64,000 nt of DNA from Gemmatimonadales bacterium (GCA_009838765.1 VXQX01000024.1:1-64000), one strand, 5' to 3'. Counted from the first letter of the stretch, positions 35,213 to 44,122 are shown. Notes: generated by a model from the letters alone, not told the origin. Program-made: numbers and translations.

Positions 35213-36538
35213 ATGGCTCTCCGCACGGTCGCCATCGTGGGCCGTCCCAACGTCGGCAAGTCGACGCTCTTCAACCGGATCCTGGGGCGGCGGGTCGCGA
35301 TCGTCGCCGAGCGCCCCGGCGTGACGCGGGACCGGCAATTCGCGGAGGCGGAATGGGCGGGACACCGCTTCCTCCTCGTCGATACCGGCGGCCTCGTCGA
35401 GCGGCCGGATGAACGCATCGACCTCGAGGTGCGCCGGCAGGCCGAGACCGCGATCGGCCACGCCGACGTGGTCGTCTTCGTCGTGGACGGCCGCGACGGC
35501 GTCCAGCCCGTGGACCGCCACGTCGCGCAGCTCCTGCGCCGCTCGGGCCTGCCCGTAATCGTCGCGGCGAACAAGCTGGACGAACTCGGCGATGCGATCG
35601 GACACGTCGACTTCTATGAACTCGGCCTCGGCGATCCCACCCCGCTCGCGGCCCTCAGCGGCAAGGGGTCGGGGGACCTCCTCGACCGCGTGGTGGCGGC
35701 GCTCCCGGATTCCGCGGAGATGGAGGAGGGCGACACCGACATCCGCATTGCGGTCATCGGGCGGCCCAACGTGGGCAAGTCCAGCTTCGTGAACCGGCTT
35801 CTCGGAGAAGATCGCGTCATCGTACACGAGGAAGCGGGGACGACGCGCGACGCGATCGACACCGACCTCGTCCTGGAAGGGCGCCGCGTCCGTCTCATCG
35901 ACACCGCGGGCCTCCGGCGCCAGGCCCGCATCGTGGATGATCTTGAATTCCTCGGACGGCTGCGGGCGGCGTCGGCCATCGATCGGGCGGACGTCTGCCT
36001 CCTCCTCGTGGATACCAGGGACGGCGCCGCGAACCAGGACTTCCGCATCGGACACCAGGCGTGGGACGAGGGCAAAGGCCTCGTGTTCGTTGCCAACAAG
36101 TGGGACCTGATCGAGGATCGCGGACCTTCCGCCCTGGCCGGCTTCGAGCGCGAACTCCGGGGGCGGGCGCATTATCTTCGCTGGGTCCCCATCATCACCT
36201 GCTCGGCGTTGACCGGGAAGCGGGTGCGGAAGGCCATCGACCTCGCGTTCGAGGTGCAGGAGGCTCGGGCCGGGCGGGTGCCCACGGCAGAGGTGAACGA
36301 AGTCCTTCAACGCCTCGTCGCGCGCCGGCAGCCTCCCCAGGGCGGACGGGGGGACGTGCGGCTGCTGTACGGCAGCCAGGTGGCGGCGTCCCCACCGCAG
36401 TTCGTACTCTGGTCCAACCGGCCGCACGACCTCAAGGAGCACTATGTGAGATACCTCGTCGCCGGCTTCCGGGAGGCCTGGGGATTCGAGGGATCTCCCG
36501 TCCGGATCAAGCTGAGGAAGCGTTCGGGGCGGGAATGA
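35213..36538 (+). CDS. der: Ribosome-associated double GTPase Der (EngA)
   Basis: 441 residues with two tandem GTPase domains: G1 GRPNVGKST (about 9-17) and GRPNVGKSS (about 183-191), each with DTxG (DTGG, DTAG) and NKxD (NKLD, NKWD) motifs, followed by a KH-like domain. Der is needed for 50S subunit assembly. It starts 11 bases after the DUF512 gene and overlaps plsY as ATGA. Confidence 0.97.
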   Translation: MALRTVAIVGRPNVGKSTLFNRILGRRVAIVAERPGVTRDRQFAEAEWAGHRFLLVDTGGLVERPDERIDLEVRRQAETAIGHADVVVFVVDGRDGVQPVDRHVAQLLRRSGLPVIVAANKLDELGDAIGHVDFYELGLGDPTPLAALSGKGSGDLLDRVVAALPDSAEMEEGDTDIRIAVIGRPNVGKSSFVNRLLGEDRVIVHEEAGTTRDAIDTDLVLEGRRVRLIDTAGLRRQARIVDDLEFLGRLRAASAIDRADVCLLLVDTRDGAANQDFRIGHQAWDEGKGLVFVANKWDLIEDRGPSALAGFERELRGRAHYLRWVPIITCSALTGKRVRKAIDLAFEVQEARAGRVPTAEVNEVLQRLVARRQPPQGGRGDVRLLYGSQVAASPPQFVLWSNRPHDLKEHYVRYLVAGFREAWGFEGSPVRIKLRKRSGRE

Positions 36539-37179
36539 TCGCTCCGCTCCTGACGCTTGCCGCCTATCTCATGGGGGCCTTTCCCACCAGCTACCTCGTC
36601 GGGCGCGCCTACGGGTACGACCTCCGGCGAGAGGGGAGCGGCAACCTCGGATCCACGAACGCCTACCGGGTCCTCGGGTTCTTCCCGGCCGTGGGGGTGC
36701 TCGTGGTGGATCTGCTGAAGGGGTTCGTTCCCGTGTGGCTCTTCCCGATGTGGGACGGGCGGGCCGGCGCCTGGGCGCTTGCTTACGGGCTCGCGGCCAT
36801 CTCCGGACACGTGTGGCCGGTCTATACGAGATTCAGGGGAGGGAAGGGGGTCGCGACCGCCGCCGGAACGATGGCCGCGCTGGTTCCGGTGGCCGTGATC
36901 GTCGCCTTCTTCGTGTGGGTCGTGACGGTGATCCTCACGCGGACGGCCTCCATGGCGTCCCTCCTCTCGGCGGCCCTCGTGCCCATCATGGCGCGCGGCT
37001 CGGCGGCGCCGCGCTCCGTCGTGTTCTATGCGCTCCTCCTCGCCATCACGGTCTGGTGGACGCACCGCTCGAACCTCGCGCGAATCGTGAGACGCGAGGA
37101 GTTCCAGGTAGATTGGCGCCGCGGCCGGCTGCCGCGCCGGGAGAGGACGGCGCGGAAGTCTTCGGGGGACGAGGCGTGA
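36535..37179 (+). CDS. plsY: Acyl-phosphate:glycerol-3-phosphate acyltransferase PlsY
   Basis: 214 residues, about five membrane helices. The three PlsY blocks are visible: GSGNLGSTNAYR, RFRGGKGVATAAG and the later HRSNLARI. It makes lysophosphatidic acid from acyl-phosphate and glycerol-3-phosphate at the inner membrane. ATG 36535 overlaps der; it overlaps gpsA, whose product supplies glycerol-3-phosphate. The basic C-terminal tail is cytosolic. Confidence 0.95.
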   Translation: MIAPLLTLAAYLMGAFPTSYLVGRAYGYDLRREGSGNLGSTNAYRVLGFFPAVGVLVVDLLKGFVPVWLFPMWDGRAGAWALAYGLAAISGHVWPVYTRFRGGKGVATAAGTMAALVPVAVIVAFFVWVVTVILTRTASMASLLSAALVPIMARGSAAPRSVVFYALLLAITVWWTHRSNLARIVRREEFQVDWRRGRLPRRERTARKSSGDEA

Positions 37180-38186
37180 GCGGGCAGCGGGTCGCCGTGC
37201 TGGGCGCGGGCAGCTGGGGTACGGCGCTGGCGGATGTCCTCGTGCGGAACGGCCACGACGTGCGGCTGTGGGCGCGGGACCCCGTGCACGCCGCCGCGAT
37301 CCGCGACAGCGGGACGAACGAGCGCTATCTGCCCGGAATCGAACTGGGGGGCCCCCTCACCGTGACGTCGGACCTCGCGAAGGCGATGGATGGCGCGGGT
37401 TTCGTGCTCTCCGTCTGCCCATCGCACGCGGTGCGCGAGGTGCTGCGGCACGCCGCGCCCCATCTCGGCGACCAGGTGCTCGTCTCGGCCTCCAAGGGGA
37501 TCGAACTCGGGACGCACCGGAGGATGTCGGAGGTCATCGTGGAGACGCTGGGCGAGGCCGCGGGACCCCGCACGGTCGTCCTCTCGGGACCCAGCTTCGC
37601 GGAGGAACTCCTCCTCGGGCTCCCGACCGCGGTCGTCGCCGCGAGCCGCAGCGAGACCCACGCGCTCGCCGTGCAGAGCCTGTTCCGGAACGGGTATTTC
37701 CGCGTGTACACGCAGCCGGATGTGGACGGCGTGGAATTCGGCGGCGCGCTCAAGAACGTGATCGCGCTCGCGGCCGGGATCTCGGACGGGCTGGAGTTGG
37801 GTTCGAACGCGCGCGCGGCGCTCATCAACCGCGGACTGGCCGAGATCGCCCGCCTCTCCCGGCACTTCGGAGCGCGGGAAACGACGCTCGGCGGCCTCGC
37901 GGGGCTTGGAGATCTCGTCCTCACCTGTACGGGACGGCTGAGCCGGAATCGCTCCGCCGGCCTCGCCATTGGAGCGGGTCGCCAGCCTTCGGAGGTGATT
38001 GGAGAGATGGATCAGGTCGTGGAAGGCGTGCGCACGGCACGCGCAGCGTATGAACTGAGCCGGGATCTGGACGTGGAGATGCCGATCACGAGCAGCGTAT
38101 ATTCGATCCTGTACGAAGATGTGGCGCCGCGGGAGGCGCTGGCTCGGCTGATGGCCCGGGAGCCGAAACCCGAGCGCTGGGGCTAG
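37176..38186 (+). CDS. gpsA: NAD(P)H-dependent glycerol-3-phosphate dehydrogenase
   Basis: 336 residues: a Rossmann nucleotide site VLGAGSWGTALADVL near the N-terminus, the substrate-binding Lys region GGALKNVIALAAG and the family block GLAGLGDLVLTCTG. It reduces dihydroxyacetone phosphate to glycerol-3-phosphate for PlsY. GTG 37176 overlaps the plsY stop. The TAG stop lies in the left arm of a long hairpin. Confidence 0.96.
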   Translation: MSGQRVAVLGAGSWGTALADVLVRNGHDVRLWARDPVHAAAIRDSGTNERYLPGIELGGPLTVTSDLAKAMDGAGFVLSVCPSHAVREVLRHAAPHLGDQVLVSASKGIELGTHRRMSEVIVETLGEAAGPRTVVLSGPSFAEELLLGLPTAVVAASRSETHALAVQSLFRNGYFRVYTQPDVDGVEFGGALKNVIALAAGISDGLELGSNARAALINRGLAEIARLSRHFGARETTLGGLAGLGDLVLTCTGRLSRNRSAGLAIGAGRQPSEVIGEMDQVVEGVRTARAAYELSRDLDVEMPITSSVYSILYEDVAPREALARLMAREPKPERWG

Positions 38187-38232
38187 CAGTCCGTGGCCAA
38201 GCCCCGTGTCAGTACCGGCACGGGGTGCTAGC
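38182..38232 (+). terminator. Two-stem hairpin at the gpsA stop (repeat copy 2)
   Basis: GCTAGCA (38182-38188) pairs with TGCTAGC (38226-38232), and inside it CCCCGTG (38202-38208) pairs with CACGGGG (38219-38225) over a 10-base loop; a 13-base bulge lies on the 5' side. It contains TAGCAGTCCGTGGC, identical to the sequence at the rnr stop. It separates gpsA from the merR-type gene and could act as a terminator or mRNA 3' end; no T-run follows. Confidence 0.55.
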
Positions 38233-38248
38233 AAGGGAAGGGGAAAGC

Positions 38249-38611
38249 GTGTCCGACCGCATCGCCCCGAAGGAGTACTACTCGATCGGCGAAGTGTGCG
38301 AGATCGCGGATCTCAAGCCGCACGTCCTGCGCTATTGGGAAACGCAGTTCTCGGCACTTCGCCCCACGAAGAACCAGGCCGGGAACCGGGTGTACCGCCC
38401 GAAACAGATCCAGCTCGTGCAGCTCCTGCGGCACCTCCTCTACACGGAGAGGTACACGATCGAGGGCGCGCGGCGGAAGCTCGACCAGCTGCGCGCGGGC
38501 GGGGAACTCCCGGCGCAGGCGCGCGTGGCCTGGGACCGGGAGACGATCCGCGACCTCCGGAGGGAGGCCGACGAACTCGTCCGGCTGCTGGAGGGCGGTG
38601 AGGCCGGGTGA
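38249..38611 (+). CDS. MerR-family transcriptional regulator
   Basis: 120 residues: a winged-helix DNA-binding domain (YYSIGEVCEIADLKPHVLRY, near the N-terminus, then RVYRPKQIQLV) and a short C-terminal helix for dimerisation. There are no conserved cysteines, so a metal-sensing role is unlikely. Many diderm genomes carry this short MerR form next to surE. GTG 38249 is preferred because an AGGGGAAA ribosome site precedes it; an earlier in-frame GTG (38225) lies inside the hairpin. It overlaps surE as GTGA. Target unknown. Confidence 0.88.
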   Translation: MSDRIAPKEYYSIGEVCEIADLKPHVLRYWETQFSALRPTKNQAGNRVYRPKQIQLVQLLRHLLYTERYTIEGARRKLDQLRAGGELPAQARVAWDRETIRDLRREADELVRLLEGGEAG

Positions 38612-39375
38612 CCGGAACGGAAACACCCATCCTGCTGTGCACGAACGACGACGGCGTGAAGTCGACCGGGCTTGCATTGCTCACCCGCGTGGCCGAGGCC
38701 TTCGGCGACGTGTGGACGGTGGCGCCGGACCGGGAGCAGAGCGCCACGAGCCATGCGCTGTCGCTGTTTCGGCCGCTCCGCCTCACGCAGCTCGGACCGC
38801 GGCGCTACATGGTGGACGGGACGCCGACCGATTGCGTGCTCCTCGCCCTGAAGGAGATCCTCGAGGCTCGGCCCCGCTTCGTCCTCTCGGGGGTCAACCA
38901 CGGCCCCAACATGGGCGAAGACGTCCTCTACTCCGGCACCGTGGCAGCGGCGATGGAGGCGACGATCCTCGGCGTGCCCGCGATCGCCTTCTCATTTACG
39001 GGGAGCGACGACGGCGTTCTCGAAACCTACGAGAAGATGCTCGGCCGGATCATCGCCGCCTGCCTCGGCCGGGAATCCTTTCCGGATGAGACATTCTTCA
39101 ACGTCAACCTTCCGAACCGGCCGGCGGGCCAGGTGAAGGGGATCACGGTGACGGCGCTCGGGCGTCGCGTGTACCACGACTCGCTGCGCCGGATTCACGA
39201 TGAGGAGGGGACTGAATACTTCAAGATCGGAGGGGGACATTCGGCTTGGCGCGGGCGGGAGGATTCGGACTTCCGCGCCGTGCGCGCCGGCTTCGTCTCG
39301 GTGACGCCGCTCCATCTCGACCTGACGAATTTCGAACTGCTGAACGAGGTGAGGTCGTGGCGGCTGGGAGGTTGA
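38608..39375 (+). CDS. surE: 5'/3'-nucleotidase SurE
   Basis: 255 residues. The N-terminal metal site LLCTNDDGVKSTGL, VAPDREQSATSHALS and GVNHGPNMGEDVLYSGTV blocks match SurE. It removes phosphate from nucleoside monophosphates in stationary or stress conditions. GTG 38608 overlaps the MerR gene. pcm follows with overlap, the classical surE-pcm pair. Confidence 0.95.
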   Translation: MTGTETPILLCTNDDGVKSTGLALLTRVAEAFGDVWTVAPDREQSATSHALSLFRPLRLTQLGPRRYMVDGTPTDCVLLALKEILEARPRFVLSGVNHGPNMGEDVLYSGTVAAAMEATILGVPAIAFSFTGSDDGVLETYEKMLGRIIAACLGRESFPDETFFNVNLPNRPAGQVKGITVTALGRRVYHDSLRRIHDEEGTEYFKIGGGHSAWRGREDSDFRAVRAGFVSVTPLHLDLTNFELLNEVRSWRLGG

Positions 39376-40034
39376 CGGAGCGGGACCCGGCGGCGGACTA
39401 CCGGCGCGACCGTCGCCGCCTCGTCGAACGGCTCCGGGATCGGGGGGTGAGCGATCTGGCCGTCCTGCATGCGTTCGACAGCGTTCCGCGGCACGCGTTC
39501 GTACCCGACGTGATGCGGGCGCGCGCCTACGAGGATGTGCCGCTCCCCATCGGCCGGGGGCAGACGATTTCGAGCCCCACGATCCACGCCCTCAGTCTCG
39601 AATACGCCGAAGTCCGGCCCGATCATCGCGTTCTCGAGGTGGGGACGGGAGCGGGGTTTCAAACGGCGCTCCTCGCGGCGCTCGGGGCGAGGGTGTACTC
39701 CATCGAGCGGATCGCTTCCCTGTACGAGGCCGCCGCACGCCGGTTGGACCGGCTCGGCGTGGACGCGCGTCTCATGCATGGGGACGGGAGCCGGGGCTGG
39801 CCGAGACACGCTCCCTTCCAGGCGATCATCGTGGGCGCGGCTGCCGCCCGCCCGCCGGAAGCGCTCTTTCGGCAGCTTGCCGACGGCGGCCGCCTCATCG
39901 TACCCGTCGGTACGCGGCGGCAGGAACTGCGGCGCTACACGCGATGTGGCGACCATTTCGCGACGGAGACGATCACCGGCGCCCGCTTCGTACCCCTCAT
40001 CGAGAACGAGCCACGGGGCGGAGGCCCCGAGTGA
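39357..40034 (+). CDS. pcm: Protein-L-isoaspartate O-methyltransferase
   Basis: 225 residues. GRGQTISSPTIHALSLE and the SAM motif VLEVGTGAGFQTALL are characteristic. It repairs isoaspartyl residues in aged proteins. Two starts are possible: GTG 39357, with a GAGG-type ribosome site upstream, or TTG 39372, overlapping the surE stop as TTGA. I use the first; conserved sequence starts later, so either fits. Confidence 0.94.
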   Translation: MAAGRLTERDPAADYRRDRRRLVERLRDRGVSDLAVLHAFDSVPRHAFVPDVMRARAYEDVPLPIGRGQTISSPTIHALSLEYAEVRPDHRVLEVGTGAGFQTALLAALGARVYSIERIASLYEAAARRLDRLGVDARLMHGDGSRGWPRHAPFQAIIVGAAAARPPEALFRQLADGGRLIVPVGTRRQELRRYTRCGDHFATETITGARFVPLIENEPRGGGPE

Positions 40035-40951
40035 GGTCCGTGCGAACCTGGGCCGGGGTGTACGCGAAAGGCCTCGCCATGGGGCTGGCGGATCTCGTGC
40101 CCGGGGTTTCGGGTGGGACGATCGCCTTCATCTCGGGCATCTACGACGAGCTCGTCGCGACGATCGCGGGTCTCGACCGCCGCCTGCTCGGGGCGCTGCG
40201 CGAGGGGGGGGTGCGCGGGGCCTGGCAGGCGGGCAACTTCGGCTTCCTCGCCGTCCTGCTCGCCGGCATCGGCACGAGCGTCTTCGCCTTCGCCGGGCCG
40301 CTGCACTGGCTGCTCGCGAACCGGCCCGTGGAGCTGTGGGCCTTCTTCTTCGGCCTCGTGGCGGCGTCGGTCCCGCTCGTCGGCCGGCGGGTCACGGACC
40401 GTCGGGCCGGCATCTGGACCCTCGCCGCCGCCGGGGCCGTGGTGGCCGCGGTCGTCACGTCGCTGCCCCCGCTCGTCCGGTCCGACGCGCCCCTCTTTCT
40501 CGCGGCGGCCGCGGCCGTGGCTGCCTGCGCCATGATCCTGCCCGGCATCTCCGGCAGCTTCATCCTGCTCATCCTGGGCGCTTACGCCCCCGTGATCGCG
40601 GCCCTCAACGACCTGGACGCCGCCCGGATCGCGGCCGTGGGCCTGGGAGTCGTCACCGGCCTGCTCGCGTGCAGCCGGGGTCTGCGGCGACTCCTCGCTC
40701 GGCACCGGAAACCCACGCTGGCCGTACTCACCGGGTTCCTCCTCGGCTCGCTCAACGCGCTGTGGCCGTGGAAGGCGCAGCTCCGCGAGCTGTACACCCA
40801 CAGCGACGGCCGCATCGAGTGGTTTGTGGCGAACCGCTGGCCCGATGGCGCCGGCGAGATCTGGCCGGCGGCGACTCTCGCGCTCCTCGGGGCGGCGGCC
40901 GTCCTCGCCATCGACCGCATGGCCGGGGGGCGTGGCGCCGACCGCCCGTGA
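40031..40951 (+). CDS. DUF368 membrane protein (PopT-type undecaprenyl-phosphate transporter)
   Basis: 306 residues with about eight membrane helices. The DUF368 signatures GLADLVPGVSGGTIAFISGIY near the N-terminus and MILPGISGSFILLILGAY in the second half are present as an inverted repeat. DUF368 proteins (PopT) were recently tied to returning undecaprenyl phosphate to the cytoplasmic face. GTG 40031 overlaps the pcm stop. The role fits the surface-glycan genes on the other strand, which use the same carrier. Confidence 0.9.
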   Translation: MRSVRTWAGVYAKGLAMGLADLVPGVSGGTIAFISGIYDELVATIAGLDRRLLGALREGGVRGAWQAGNFGFLAVLLAGIGTSVFAFAGPLHWLLANRPVELWAFFFGLVAASVPLVGRRVTDRRAGIWTLAAAGAVVAAVVTSLPPLVRSDAPLFLAAAAAVAACAMILPGISGSFILLILGAYAPVIAALNDLDAARIAAVGLGVVTGLLACSRGLRRLLARHRKPTLAVLTGFLLGSLNALWPWKAQLRELYTHSDGRIEWFVANRWPDGAGEIWPAATLALLGAAAVLAIDRMAGGRGADRP

Positions 40952-40958
40952 CTGGTAG

Positions 40959-40971
40959 CGGCGATCCGCCG
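40959..40971 (+). terminator. Short hairpin after the DUF368 gene
   Basis: CGGCG (40959-40963) pairs with CGCCG (40967-40971) over a 3-base loop, 8 bases after the stop. There is no T-run, and a TAGCTT box (40979-40984) follows at once, so termination and a new start may sit side by side. Weak on its own. Confidence 0.25.
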
Positions 40972-41029
40972 GGCCGGGTAGCTTCCACGCCGTTCGACAA
41001 CCGAGCAGTGAACGCAGAGGGGAAGGCAG

Positions 41030-41722
41030 ATGGCGGACGCGCTCGCCAGCGGAAAACGCCCGGACGACGGCGGCCGACAGGATGCCTTCGTCCGGTCTAC
41101 GTTCCGCCTGGCCACCTGGGTCAACAAGAATATGCGGGCGGTGCTGGTGGGGGCGGCCGGCATCGCGATGGTCGTCGCAGGCTTCGTGTACTACACGAAC
41201 TTCCAGGCCTCGGTGCGCGAACAGGCGGCGTCCGAACTCGCGACCCTGCGGATGACCGCGGTCGACCCCGAACTCCTCATCGCCGATCTCGAAGCGTACG
41301 TCGAGCGCTTTGGCGGCGTCGCGGCCGCGAACGAAGGACGGCTCCTCCTTGCACGGACCTATCTCGACGAGGGACGGTCTGTCGATGCCGCGCGGGTCGC
41401 GAGTACGATTTCAGAGGCGTCGGACCGCCCCGTCGGACTTGCCGCCCGCACGCTCCTCGCGGCGGCCCAGGAGGCGTCGGGAGACGCGGAGACCGCGATC
41501 TCTACATGGGAAGCGCTGGGAGAGACGGCGCGTTTCGCCTTCCAGCGCCGCGAGGCGCGCGCCGCCGTGGCGAGAATCCTCGCGTCCCTCGGCCGTCTCG
41601 ATGAAGCCGAGACGATCTTCGCGGCCATCGCCGAGGAAGCCGCCAGGGAGGACCCGGTGGAAGCCGGCGTCTACCGCCTCCGACTCGGAGAGATCAAGGC
41701 CCGCCGCGCCGGCAGCGGGTAA
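41030..41722 (+). CDS. Membrane-anchored tetratricopeptide-repeat protein
   Basis: 230 residues: a cytosolic N-terminus (1-34), one membrane helix (RAVLVGAAGIAMVVAGFVYY, about 36-55) and a TPR-like periplasmic part (about 70-225). The layout resembles YfgM, an ancillary subunit of the Sec translocon and partner of periplasmic chaperones, but similarity cannot be measured here. ATG 41030 has GGGGAAGG 4-11 bases upstream. A TAGCTT box (40979) 46 bases before the start is a possible -10. It is the last + strand gene. Confidence 0.78.
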   Translation: MADALASGKRPDDGGRQDAFVRSTFRLATWVNKNMRAVLVGAAGIAMVVAGFVYYTNFQASVREQAASELATLRMTAVDPELLIADLEAYVERFGGVAAANEGRLLLARTYLDEGRSVDAARVASTISEASDRPVGLAARTLLAAAQEASGDAETAISTWEALGETARFAFQRREARAAVARILASLGRLDEAETIFAAIAEEAAREDPVEAGVYRLRLGEIKARRAGSG

Positions 41723-41765
41723 ATCCCGTTACCGCCGTGGGAACGCCGCCCCTCCAAACGATGGC

Positions 41766-41783
41766 ACATAATGTATATTATGT
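41766..41783. other. AT-rich perfect inverted repeat between converging genes
   Basis: ACATAAT (41766-41772) and ATTATGT (41777-41783) flank GTAT. It sits in the 41723-41857 gap between the last + gene and the end of the - operon. An AT-only 18-mer is a sharp outlier in this GC-rich DNA. It might be a bidirectional 3'-end structure, a protein-binding operator or a promoter-like box (TATATT); none is shown. Confidence 0.5.
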
Positions 41784-41857
41784 AAACTTGTGTCCGGTGC
41801 GGGTTGAGCACCGGAGGGCGAATCAGAGGGTCGTTCAGACGTCGAATCCGACCGCGA

Positions 41858-44122
41858 TCAGAGGGCGAGGGTGTGGGAGTACTTCACCATCAGCGCCCTG
41901 CCGGACGAGAACGGGAGCATGGGATCGCGGTTGTTCGCCCGGCCGTTCACGCGGTCCGTGTAGTAGCCCTCGTTGTAGACGACCCACAGGTCCACTCCCT
42001 CGCGGAAGTGATACCGGAAGCGGGCGTTCACGAGCGCCTGGTCCGCTGCCGAGTTGTACTGGGCGAGCACGCTCAGAGAGAGGTGCGTGTCCAGCGAGAA
42101 ATCGACGCCCAGCTTGGCGAGGTGGGTGGTCAGGTAGTCGCCGCCCCGGAGTTCGAACCGGTTGAGGTCGTACCCGGGCCGGATCTCGACGTGCCGGGAG
42201 ACGTTCAGCGCCGGACTCATTCGAAGGCCCACCCTGCGGCCGTCGTAGAAGCTGCCGGCCGAGCCCCCGAGTTCCCCGCGCACGAGACCGCCGCGCGAAA
42301 GCCGCAGCGACATGTCGGCTTCGTGGAACCAGTATTCCCCGGGGTTGATCCGGAGGCTCGCGACCCGGAACGGGTCACGGATGCTCTCGAAGCTCGATCG
42401 CGAGGTGAGGGTCATGAAGGTGCCCGACTTCAGCGCGATCCGCAGCATGGGGGCGTAGCTGCGTGACTCCGGCGTGAGATCCGAGTTCCGGTAGTAGTGA
42501 TCCGTGGTGCCCCCGACCGTCACGGCACGCAACTGGGAATCCGCGCCGAGGAACCAGGAGTATTCGCTCGACCCACCGAACAGGGTGAAGTCGTTCCGAA
42601 GCTGGAAGCCGAGCCGCGGCAGGTAATCCGGCCCCACCCGCCGGTACTGCGCGCTGTAGTTCAACCCCTCCTGCCTCCGCCGCTCGTACTGCGCGAAGAA
42701 GGTGCCGGCGTCGAGCGGATTCCGCTCGACCACGTCATCGTCGAACGACTGGGCCCACCGCAGCGTCAGATACTCGTCCCCGAACACGCGCACCTCGCTG
42801 TCCGCGCCGTAGGCCACGTTCGTCTTGCCGTACGCATCGACGCGCGTCGTGACGATCCCGCCGACGGAGGAGTTCTGATTGAAGATCTGCTGCTTGAGCC
42901 GCAGCACACCCATGTTCTCCCCCGGCCGTCCCGCGCGCGGGGCCGTCTGCATGTTCAGCATCCCGAAATCAAGCCCGCCGGCCCGCCCCACCACGCGCGC
43001 CCCTCCGTAAATGCGCACGAGTTCGCCCTGGTCGAGCCCGATCCGGCGGCTGAAGAAGACCCGGTCCGTGACCCCGCCGGTCGCGAAGTCGAAGGTCGCC
43101 GAGCGTTCCTGGAAGAACTGCCGCTTCTCCGGGAAGAAGAGGGGGAACCGCGTGAGGTTGATCTGCTGGTCGTCCGCCTCCACCTGGGCGAAGTCCGTAT
43201 TGGCGGTGAGATCGATCGACAGGTTCGACGACGGCGAATACCTGAAGTCGAGGCCGGGCTCCCCGGTGGGGTCGTTCGTCGTCGCCCAGTACGCCGCCTG
43301 CACGTCCGGCGGTTCGCGCAGGGTCGGGATCTGAGTCATGCCGCCCAGAAGGTACGGCGTCACGTAGATCGGATTCGCCCGATTCACGTCCCTCAGGGTG
43401 ACGCGCTGCGCCAGCGATGGCTTGCCGAAGCCGAAGAACCCGTACTCGGGAGAGATGTCGGGATAGACGTGGCGCTCGTTCTTCCGCGAAATCGAGCGGT
43501 AGACGGAGAGTCCCATCGTCACTTCCCCGCCGGCGTTCTGGAACCCCAGCGTGGAGAACGGGATCCGCATCTCCGCGGACCACCCGTCGTTCGTCCGCTG
43601 GACGGCGGCATCCCAGTGCGCGTTCCAGTCGCTGTTGAAGGGTCGCGTGCCCGCGGTCCACTCGGCGTCACCCCAAACCGCGCGATCGGATCGCGCGCCG
43701 TTGGGGTTCACCACGAAGGCCACCGCCGTCTCGTGGTCGTTGTAGCTGTCGATCACAACCGAGAACTGGTCATCGCCGCTGAACCCGTCGCGGACGAAGC
43801 TGTTCGCCCGGATCCCGCCGAGGTCGGAATCGAACAGCCGCCCCGAGACGTAGAGGTATCCGTCATCGTAGGCGATCCGGATCTCCGTCTCTTCGGTGAG
43901 GGTTCCGCCGTATGTGGGCGAGTACATCACGAGCGGCACGGGATCGATGTCCGCCCACGCCGGCTCGTCGACGAAGCCGTCGAGCTGGATGTGACCGTTG
44001 CCAGTCAGGCGATGGAGGGGCACGGAGGGCTTCCCTCGCCCGCCGTCCTGCGCGGCCGCGGCCCCGGGCGCCACCGCCGCCAGCGTCGCGCACAGCCACA
44101 GGGTCGTGCGCAGAGTCACCAT
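41858..44122 (-). CDS. CBM9-like/DUF5916 outer-membrane barrel protein, copy 1
   Basis: 754 residues. A signal peptide (MVTLRTTLWLCATLAAVA, cut near AAAAQ) is followed by an N-terminal CBM9-type beta-sandwich (about 35-215; LDGFVDEPAWADIDP, IRIAYDDGYLYVSGR) and a long DUF5916 region predicted to be a beta barrel. It ends VKYSHTLAL, beta-signal-like but with a final Leu instead of the aromatic in the other copies. ATG 44122 is chosen because it starts the signal peptide and overlaps the next copy's stop by 7 bases. It may bind or take up a carbohydrate or protein; the substrate is unknown. Confidence 0.88.
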   Translation of the reverse strand: MVTLRTTLWLCATLAAVAPGAAAAQDGGRGKPSVPLHRLTGNGHIQLDGFVDEPAWADIDPVPLVMYSPTYGGTLTEETEIRIAYDDGYLYVSGRLFDSDLGGIRANSFVRDGFSGDDQFSVVIDSYNDHETAVAFVVNPNGARSDRAVWGDAEWTAGTRPFNSDWNAHWDAAVQRTNDGWSAEMRIPFSTLGFQNAGGEVTMGLSVYRSISRKNERHVYPDISPEYGFFGFGKPSLAQRVTLRDVNRANPIYVTPYLLGGMTQIPTLREPPDVQAAYWATTNDPTGEPGLDFRYSPSSNLSIDLTANTDFAQVEADDQQINLTRFPLFFPEKRQFFQERSATFDFATGGVTDRVFFSRRIGLDQGELVRIYGGARVVGRAGGLDFGMLNMQTAPRAGRPGENMGVLRLKQQIFNQNSSVGGIVTTRVDAYGKTNVAYGADSEVRVFGDEYLTLRWAQSFDDDVVERNPLDAGTFFAQYERRRQEGLNYSAQYRRVGPDYLPRLGFQLRNDFTLFGGSSEYSWFLGADSQLRAVTVGGTTDHYYRNSDLTPESRSYAPMLRIALKSGTFMTLTSRSSFESIRDPFRVASLRINPGEYWFHEADMSLRLSRGGLVRGELGGSAGSFYDGRRVGLRMSPALNVSRHVEIRPGYDLNRFELRGGDYLTTHLAKLGVDFSLDTHLSLSVLAQYNSAADQALVNARFRYHFREGVDLWVVYNEGYYTDRVNGRANNRDPMLPFSSGRALMVKYSHTLAL

